NCBI GenBank assembly: GCA_027038775.1 | Contig: JALWGP010000234.1 | Coordinates: 1 to 10,375, forward strand | Length of the DNA stretch: 10,375 nt | Source of the DNA: Sedimenticola sp. | GTDB taxonomy: Bacteria > Pseudomonadota > Gammaproteobacteria > Chromatiales > Chromatiaceae | Direction of reading: 5' to 3' | In this document: positions 7,342 through 10,375 of the stretch, one piece after another | Position numbering within the stretch: the stretch's first letter is position 1 | How the letters are laid out: every line of letters starts with the position of its first letter | Made by a program: the position numbers and the translations under genes | The notes under the pieces: model-generated | What the model was told of the DNA's origin: nothing | The model's input: the letters and a program-made list of their open reading frames with translations, nothing else | Databases searched by the model: none

Positions 7342-8010
7342 GTGGCGGAGGAGCTGCTGCAACGCTTCGACGCCCGGTTTCCCCGGCTCGGCCGGGAGGA
7401 GGCACTGCGCCGCAGCCTCTCACGACAGGGCCGCCTCGTCCGCCTGCCGGTGGACCAGCACATCTGCCTCGAAGGCAGCTCCTGCACCCACCTCGCCTTC
7501 CTGCTGGAAGGAACCGCCCGCATCTACAAGGTGGGTGAGACCGGCCGGGAGATCACCCTCTACCGCATCGAGCCCGGCGAGTGCTGCATTCTCACCCTCT
7601 CCTGCATCCTCACCGAGAAGCGCTTTCCCGCCTTTGCCGTGGCCGAGACGGAGCTGGAGGCGGTGGTGGTGCCGGCAGCCACCGTCCGCCACTGGACCGA
7701 CGCCCTGCCCGGCTGGCGCCGGTACAGCTGGAACCTGGTGGCCGACCGCCTGGGCAACATCATCAGCCTGGTGGAAGAGATCACCTTCCGCCGCATGGAC
7801 CAGCGGCTGGAACACCACCTGGCCCGGGCGGAACGCTTTCCCCCCGGCAGGCGGGTGAGCGTGACCCACCAGCAGATCGCCACCGAGCTGGGCACCTCGA
7901 GAGAGGTGGTGAGCCGCCTCCTCAAGGACCTGGAGCAGAAGGGGAAAGTGGAACTCGGCCGGGGATGGCTGAAGGTAAACGCGCCGCTGCTTCCCGGGAC
8001 TCCTGTGTGA
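7342..8010 (+). CDS. Crp/Fnr family transcriptional regulator, cysteine-rich
   Basis: A 222-residue regulator with an N-terminal cyclic-nucleotide-binding-type beta-barrel (about 28-112), a long dimerisation helix (about 128-160) and a C-terminal winged helix with THQQIATELGTSREVVSRLLKDLEQKGKV at 175-203; the S-R-E-V-V-S-R recognition helix is of the FNR/Crp type. The cAMP phosphate-binding signature is absent. Five cysteines lie in the sensor part: C42, C48, C81, C82 and C88, the last three within GECCILTLSC. They are not in the FNR [4Fe-4S] arrangement near the N-terminus, so a thiol-based, sulfur-related or other ligand signal is as likely as iron-sulfur sensing. GTG at 7342 is the start, three bases after the preceding stop. 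The stop codon overlaps a palindrome that may be this regulator's own operator, placed to control the DUF2892 gene downstream. Confidence 0.92.
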   Translation: MAEELLQRFDARFPRLGREEALRRSLSRQGRLVRLPVDQHICLEGSSCTHLAFLLEGTARIYKVGETGREITLYRIEPGECCILTLSCILTEKRFPAFAVAETELEAVVVPAATVRHWTDALPGWRRYSWNLVADRLGNIISLVEEITFRRMDQRLEHHLARAERFPPGRRVSVTHQQIATELGTSREVVSRLLKDLEQKGKVELGRGWLKVNAPLLPGTPV

Positions 8011-8020
8011 TTTTGTCACA
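8006..8020. promoter_or_regulatory. 15-base palindrome, candidate Crp/Fnr-type operator
   Basis: TGTGA-TTTTG-TCACA is a perfect inverted repeat with five-base arms and a five-base centre. It resembles the CRP site TGTGA-N6-TCACA but has one base less between the arms. A second, overlapping inverted repeat, TTGT-N5-ACAA, lies at 8013-8025. The site spans the stop codon of the Crp/Fnr gene and precedes the DUF2892 gene. Its centre, 8013, would be at about -41 for a start site near 8054, the position expected for class II activation. Its use by the adjacent regulator is inference. Confidence 0.45.
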
Positions 8021-8041
8021 TACAACCCCGCCGCCATCGTC

Positions 8042-8047
8042 TATCTT
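8042..8047 (+). promoter_or_regulatory. possible -10 element of the DUF2892 gene
   Basis: TATCTT matches four of six -10 bases. The hexamer 17 bases upstream (8019-8024, CATACA) is a poor -35, as would be expected of a promoter that depends on an activator bound at the palindrome at 8006-8020. Transcription would start near 8054 and leave a leader of about 80 bases. Confidence 0.3.
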
Positions 8048-8060
8048 GTCTCCTGAGAGC

Positions 8061-8090
8061 ACCTCTCCCCTCCGGAACGAGGGAAGGGGT
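8061..8090 (+). other. leader stem-loop before the DUF2892 gene
   Basis: Arms 8061-8072 and 8079-8090 pair over 12 positions with one C-A mismatch and one G-U pair, around a six-base loop (CGGAAC); C8060-G8091 can extend the stem. No T-run follows, so it is not an intrinsic terminator. It lies about 33 bases before the ribosome binding site. It may stabilise or regulate the mRNA, or it may be a degenerate copy of the CTCCCCTC/GAGGGGT-type intergenic palindromes common in GC-rich proteobacteria. Confidence 0.5.
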
Positions 8091-8135
8091 GAAGTTCACG
8101 CGAAACGAGAACGAAACCGAAAGAGGAGAACCGAA

Positions 8136-8315
8136 ATGAAGACAAACGTCGGCGGTATCGACCGCATCCTGCGAATCGTCGTGGGCCTGGCCGTGATCGG
8201 CTGGGGCATCTACGCCCAGAACTGGCTCGGCGCCATCGGCGCCATCCCGCTGCTCACCGGGCTTCTCGGCTGGTGCCCGCTCTACGTGCCGCTGAAACTC
8301 AGCACCAAGAAGTGA
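8136..8315 (+). CDS. DUF2892 small inner-membrane protein
   Basis: A 59-residue protein with the DUF2892 pattern: the opening KTNVGGIDRILRIVVGLA, a first membrane segment at about 13-28, a second at about 32-49, and the closing GLLGWCPLYVPLKLS, whose G-x-C-P-L-Y signature is typical of this family. The same domain forms the membrane anchor of YgaP-type rhodaneses, but no sulfurtransferase domain is attached here. The single cysteine, C47, lies at the membrane edge. Function is unknown; links to sulfur or thiol stress are inferred from family context. GAGGAG at 8123-8128, seven bases before the ATG, is a strong ribosome binding site. It follows the Crp/Fnr gene after a 125-base leader holding a palindrome and a stem-loop, and is followed by a terminator. 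Confidence 0.9.
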   Translation: MKTNVGGIDRILRIVVGLAVIGWGIYAQNWLGAIGAIPLLTGLLGWCPLYVPLKLSTKK

Positions 8316-8361
8316 CCCACACCCTGCCCCGGCGGACAGGCGTTTGCCGGGCCCCCTCGAC

Positions 8362-8392
8362 ACCGGAACCGGGCCACGGTTCCGGTTTTATT
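8362..8392 (+). terminator. intrinsic terminator after the DUF2892 gene
   Basis: A perfect nine-pair stem (ACCGGAACC at 8362-8370 with GGTTCCGGT at 8378-8386) encloses a seven-base loop and is followed by TTTTATT. It lies 46 bases after the DUF2892 stop and probably ends the plus-strand operon. Confidence 0.8.
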
Positions 8393-8534
8393 CCCTCCCG
8401 ATCCCGGTTTTGACGAAGCCTTCTCACTTTCACGAGCGCCCGCTTCCGCCACGGGCAAAACGGGATCATGCTCACAGCCCGGAAACGTCCCGACAGCCAA
8501 AATCCGGCACACCATCAACCGACTACGGCCCGTC
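8393..8534. other. intergenic stretch without recognised features
   Basis: Between the terminator and the small ORF lie 142 bases of lower coding character. TTGACG at 8410-8415 resembles a -35 element, but no acceptable -10 lies 16-18 bases downstream. No RNA gene or repeat was recognised. Confidence 0.4.
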
Positions 8535-8753
8535 ATGCCCGACGAAGAAAAACCCGTACTGTTTCTCGACCAGATCCCGGAACTGAAGAGAATGCGCCAG
8601 CTGGCGGAGCGGCTGGGCGCCGCAATGGCAGGAAACCTGCCCGGCGGGCCCGGGGACGCCGCCACCCGACCACCACGGAAGCCGGAACCCGGCACCTCCC
8701 CCCTGGAGCAGGCGGTGGCCCTGCTGAAGCTGGAGTCGAACGAATCCGGGTAA
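8535..8753 (+). CDS. hypothetical small protein, 72 residues
   Basis: I do not recognise this protein. It starts MPDEEKPVLFLDQIPELKRM, has a short amphipathic helix (about 15-32), a proline/glycine-rich low-complexity middle (about 35-53) and a second predicted helix SPLEQAVALLKLE near the end. There are no cysteines, membrane segments or signal peptide. Third codon positions are mostly G or C, as in neighbouring genes, which mildly supports coding. Against it, no good ribosome binding site or promoter is visible. It is isolated between two terminators, convergent with ihfB. A longer arginine-rich ORF overlaps in another frame and looks less protein-like. Confidence 0.45.
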   Translation: MPDEEKPVLFLDQIPELKRMRQLAERLGAAMAGNLPGGPGDAATRPPRKPEPGTSPLEQAVALLKLESNESG

Positions 8754-8779
8754 CCCTGTTTCACCCGTTTCCACCCATG

Positions 8780-8805
8780 AAAAAACCCCGGCAAGGGCCG
8801 GGGTT
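8780..8805 (-). terminator. intrinsic terminator of ihfB
   Basis: On the minus strand a perfect nine-pair stem (arms 8797-8805 and 8784-8792) with a four-base loop is followed by a run of six T (8785-8780, the first two paired in the stem). It begins 39 bases after the ihfB stop. Read on the plus strand the same stem lacks a proper T-run, so termination of the small ORF there would be weak. Confidence 0.85.
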
Positions 8806-8844
8806 CGTTCGTGGGGTTCCCGCAGAACCGGCAAAGGGCCCGGG

Positions 8845-9153
8845 TCAGGACTGCCCCTTGAGGGACTCCTGGTAGCGGCGGTCCACCCGTTCCCGCAGCT
8901 CGCGCCCCGGCTTGAAGTGGGGCACGTACTTGCCCGCGAGGGCCACCGGCTCGCCCGTCTTGGGGTTGCGACCCATGCGGGGTGGCCGGTAGTGAAGAGA
9001 GAAGCTGCCGAATCCCCGCACCTCGATGCGCTCCCCGGAGGCCAGCGAGCGGCTCATCTGCTCGAGAATACACTTCACCGCCAGCTCCACGTCGCGGTGC
9101 GCCAGGTGAGGCTGCTGACGGGCGATGGCTTCGATCAGTTCCGATTTCGTCAT
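8845..9153 (-). CDS. ihfB: integration host factor subunit beta
   Basis: IHF-beta pairs with IHF-alpha (ihfA, not in this window) to bind and sharply bend DNA in recombination, replication and transcription. The 102-residue protein matches E. coli IHF-beta almost throughout: [31 protein letters not shown] with DNA-contact residues E44 and R46, GRNPKTGE with the intercalating P64, and [19 protein letters not shown]-terminal extension of about eight residues (ending SLKGQS) exceeds the E. coli length. The start has GGGGG four bases upstream. It lies 60 bases after rpsA, its usual gammaproteobacterial neighbour, and is followed by a strong terminator. Any separate ihfB promoter would have to lie in the rpsA end or the short spacer; none was identified with confidence. 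Confidence 0.99.
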   Translation of the reverse strand: MTKSELIEAIARQQPHLAHRDVELAVKCILEQMSRSLASGERIEVRGFGSFSLHYRPPRMGRNPKTGEPVALAGKYVPHFKPGRELRERVDRRYQESLKGQS

Positions 9154-9177
9154 GAATCCCCCCTTCAGAGACGGAAA

Positions 9178-9197
9178 GGGGCCGCCGGGGCGGCCCC
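9178..9197 (-). terminator. GC-rich hairpin between rpsA and ihfB, possible attenuator
   Basis: A perfect eight-pair stem (9178-9185 with 9190-9197) and a four-base loop lie 16 bases after the rpsA stop on the minus strand. Only three T residues follow, so termination is likely partial. It may reduce read-through from the highly expressed rpsA into ihfB, or protect the rpsA mRNA 3' end. Confidence 0.5.
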
Positions 9198-9213
9198 GTT
9201 CGGTTTCCCCTCT

Positions 9214-10375
9214 TTACTCGCTCTTCTCCTTGCTCGCGGAGAGCTGGTCCTTGAGCAGGTCGCCCAGCGAGGCGGAACCCGCGGTGGCGCCACCCGCCTT
9301 GTAGCTCTCGATGGTGGCCTTCTCCTCGTCCTGCTCCTTGCCCTTGATGGAGAGCATGAGCATGCGGTTCTTGCGGTCGACGCCGGTGAACTTGGCCTCC
9401 ACCTCCTCGCCCTCCTTGAGCACGGAGCGGGCGTCCTCCACGCGGTCGCGGGAGATCTCGGAGGCGCGGATGTAACCCTCCACGCCCTCGGCCAGCTCGA
9501 CGCGGGCGCCCTTGGCCTCCACCTCCTTGATCACGCCCTTGACGACGCTGCCCTTCTCGTGGGTGGCCAGGTAGCTGGAGAAGGGATCCTGGTCCAGCTG
9601 CTTGATGCCCAGGGAGATGCGCTCGCGCTCCGGATCCACGGAGAGGACCACGGTCTCGATCTCCTGGCCCTTCTTGTACTCGCGGATCGCCTCCTCGCCG
9701 GGCACGTCCCAGGAGATGTCGGACAGGTGCACCAGGCCGTCGATGCCGCCGTCCAGGCCGATGAAGATACCGAAGTCGGTGATGGACTTGATCTTGCCGG
9801 TGACGTGGTCCCCCTTCTTGTGGTTCTCGGCGAACTCGTCCCAGGGGTTGGGCTTGCACTGCTTCATGCCAAGGGAGATGCGGCGGCGCTCCTCGTCGAT
9901 GTCGAGGACCATCACCTCCACCTCGTCGCCGAGCTGGACCACCTTGGAGGGGTGGATGTTCTTGTTGGTCCAGTCCATCTCGGAGACGTGCACCAGGCCC
10001 TCCACGCCTTCCTCGATCTCCACGAAGGCGCCGTAGTCGGCCAGATTGGTGACCTTGCCGAAGAGACGGGTGCCCACGGGATAGCGGCGCATGATGTTCT
10101 CCCAGGGATCCTCGCCCAGCTGCTTCAGGCCCAGGGAGACGCGCATCTTCTCGCGGTCGAACTTGAGCACGCGCACTTCGATCTCGTCACCGATCTCCAC
10201 CACCTCGGAGGGGTGCTTGACCCGCTTCCAGGCCATGTCGGTGATGTGCAGCAGGCCGTCGATGCCGCCCAGGTCCACGAAGGCGCCGTAGTCGGTGAGG
10301 TTCTTGACGATACCCTTGACCACTGCGCCCTCTTCCAGGGTCTCGAGGAGCTTCTCGCGCTCCTCGCTGTACTCC
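9214..10375 (-). CDS. rpsA: 30S ribosomal protein S1, N-terminal part beyond window edge
   Basis: S1 is the largest 30S protein; it binds mRNA upstream of the start codon and helps unfold it for initiation. The visible 386 codons begin in the linker after S1 domain 2 ([16 protein letters not shown]) and cover four S1 OB-fold domains. Each opens with a variant of [17 protein letters not shown] and closes with a variant of RVSLGLKQL; their starts fall near 10335, 10075, 9815 and 9555. The fourth is the most divergent ([19 protein letters not shown]), as in E. coli domain 6. The tail ends in an acidic/lysine-rich stretch with [10 protein letters not shown]. The true start lies to the right of the window; the GTG codon at 10321-10323 is an internal valine (EVKGIVKNL in E. 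coli). It is followed by ihfB. Confidence 0.99.
   Translation of the reverse strand, partial: EYSEEREKLLETLEEGAVVKGIVKNLTDYGAFVDLGGIDGLLHITDMAWKRVKHPSEVVEIGDEIEVRVLKFDREKMRVSLGLKQLGEDPWENIMRRYPVGTRLFGKVTNLADYGAFVEIEEGVEGLVHVSEMDWTNKNIHPSKVVQLGDEVEVMVLDIDEERRRISLGMKQCKPNPWDEFAENHKKGDHVTGKIKSITDFGIFIGLDGGIDGLVHLSDISWDVPGEEAIREYKKGQEIETVVLSVDPERERISLGIKQLDQDPFSSYLATHEKGSVVKGVIKEVEAKGARVELAEGVEGYIRASEISRDRVEDARSVLKEGEEVEAKFTGVDRKNRMLMLSIKGKEQDEEKATIESYKAGGATAGSASLGDLLKDQLSASKEKSE

Noticed and set aside
8325..8357. Stem of CCCGGC with GCCGGG after the DUF2892 stop
   Set aside because: Six pairs around a long loop in GC-rich DNA; the adjacent hairpin at 8362-8386 with its T-run explains termination better.
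8016..8363. 115-codon open frame antisense to the DUF2892 gene
   Set aside because: The sense strand has a strong ribosome binding site and a recognised family; the antisense frame has no motif.
8468..8875. 135-codon Arg/Pro-rich open frame on the plus strand
   Set aside because: It runs through the bidirectional-looking hairpin and into the ihfB end, and its composition is that of a shadow frame; the 72-codon frame is the better candidate here.
8282..9859. 525-codon open frame on the minus strand across ihfB and the end of rpsA
   Set aside because: Both rpsA and ihfB are certain in a different frame; the long frame is low-complexity and lacks recognisable domains.
1..10375. CRISPR array, tRNA, insertion sequence, prophage or defence cassette
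   Set aside because: No regularly spaced repeats, cloverleaf-type sequence, transposase, integrase or inverted-repeat-flanked unit was seen; coding density and composition look uniform.

Overview
The window comes from a GC-rich bacterium and reads as a gammaproteobacterial core-genome segment. The evidence is gene content and order: dapA–bamC facing gcvR–bcp is the arrangement known around dapA in Escherichia coli, rpsA–ihfB is a standard gammaproteobacterial pair, and the IHF-beta and ribosomal protein S1 sequences are close to enterobacterial ones. A sulfur-oxidising or other environmental gammaproteobacterium would fit the GC content and the Crp/Fnr–DUF2892 pair, but that placement is inference. 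The DNA is almost fully coding, with no tRNA, rRNA, insertion sequence, CRISPR array or prophage remnant.

Left block (1-2704, minus strand): dapA (lysine/diaminopimelate synthesis), bamC (outer-membrane assembly lipoprotein) and a metallo-beta-lactamase-fold hydrolase cut by the window edge. They are read in that order from a good sigma70-type promoter (TTGTCA-N18-TAGAAT) just upstream of dapA.

Middle block (2884-8315, plus strand): a GalT/HIT-superfamily nucleotidyltransferase, gcvR (ACT-domain regulator), bcp (peroxiredoxin), a PIN–PhoH ATPase/nuclease, a degenerate EAL-domain protein, a cysteine-rich Crp/Fnr regulator and a tiny DUF2892 membrane protein, ending at a clear terminator (8362-8392). 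The GalT-like gene sits between dapA and gcvR, where E. coli has none. bcp, phoH, the EAL-like gene and the regulator gene are tightly packed and all lie in one reading frame, separated by three to six bases, two of them with TTG/GTG starts; this suggests translational coupling. The DUF2892 gene is set apart by a 125-base leader that carries a 15-base palindrome overlapping the regulator's stop codon, a plausible -10 element placed as in class II Crp/Fnr activation, and a 12-pair stem-loop before the ribosome binding site. This is the most interesting part of the window: a candidate self-contained redox-sensing module.

Right block (8535-10375): an uncharacterised small ORF on the plus strand, then on the minus strand rpsA (its C-terminal four S1 domains visible) followed by ihfB, which ends at a strong minus-strand terminator facing the small ORF.

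Most of the window is ordinary housekeeping sequence. No wholly new system is proven here; the leads are the Crp/Fnr–operator–DUF2892 unit, the degenerate EAL protein coupled to PIN–PhoH, and the GalT-like enzyme inserted in the gcvR operon.
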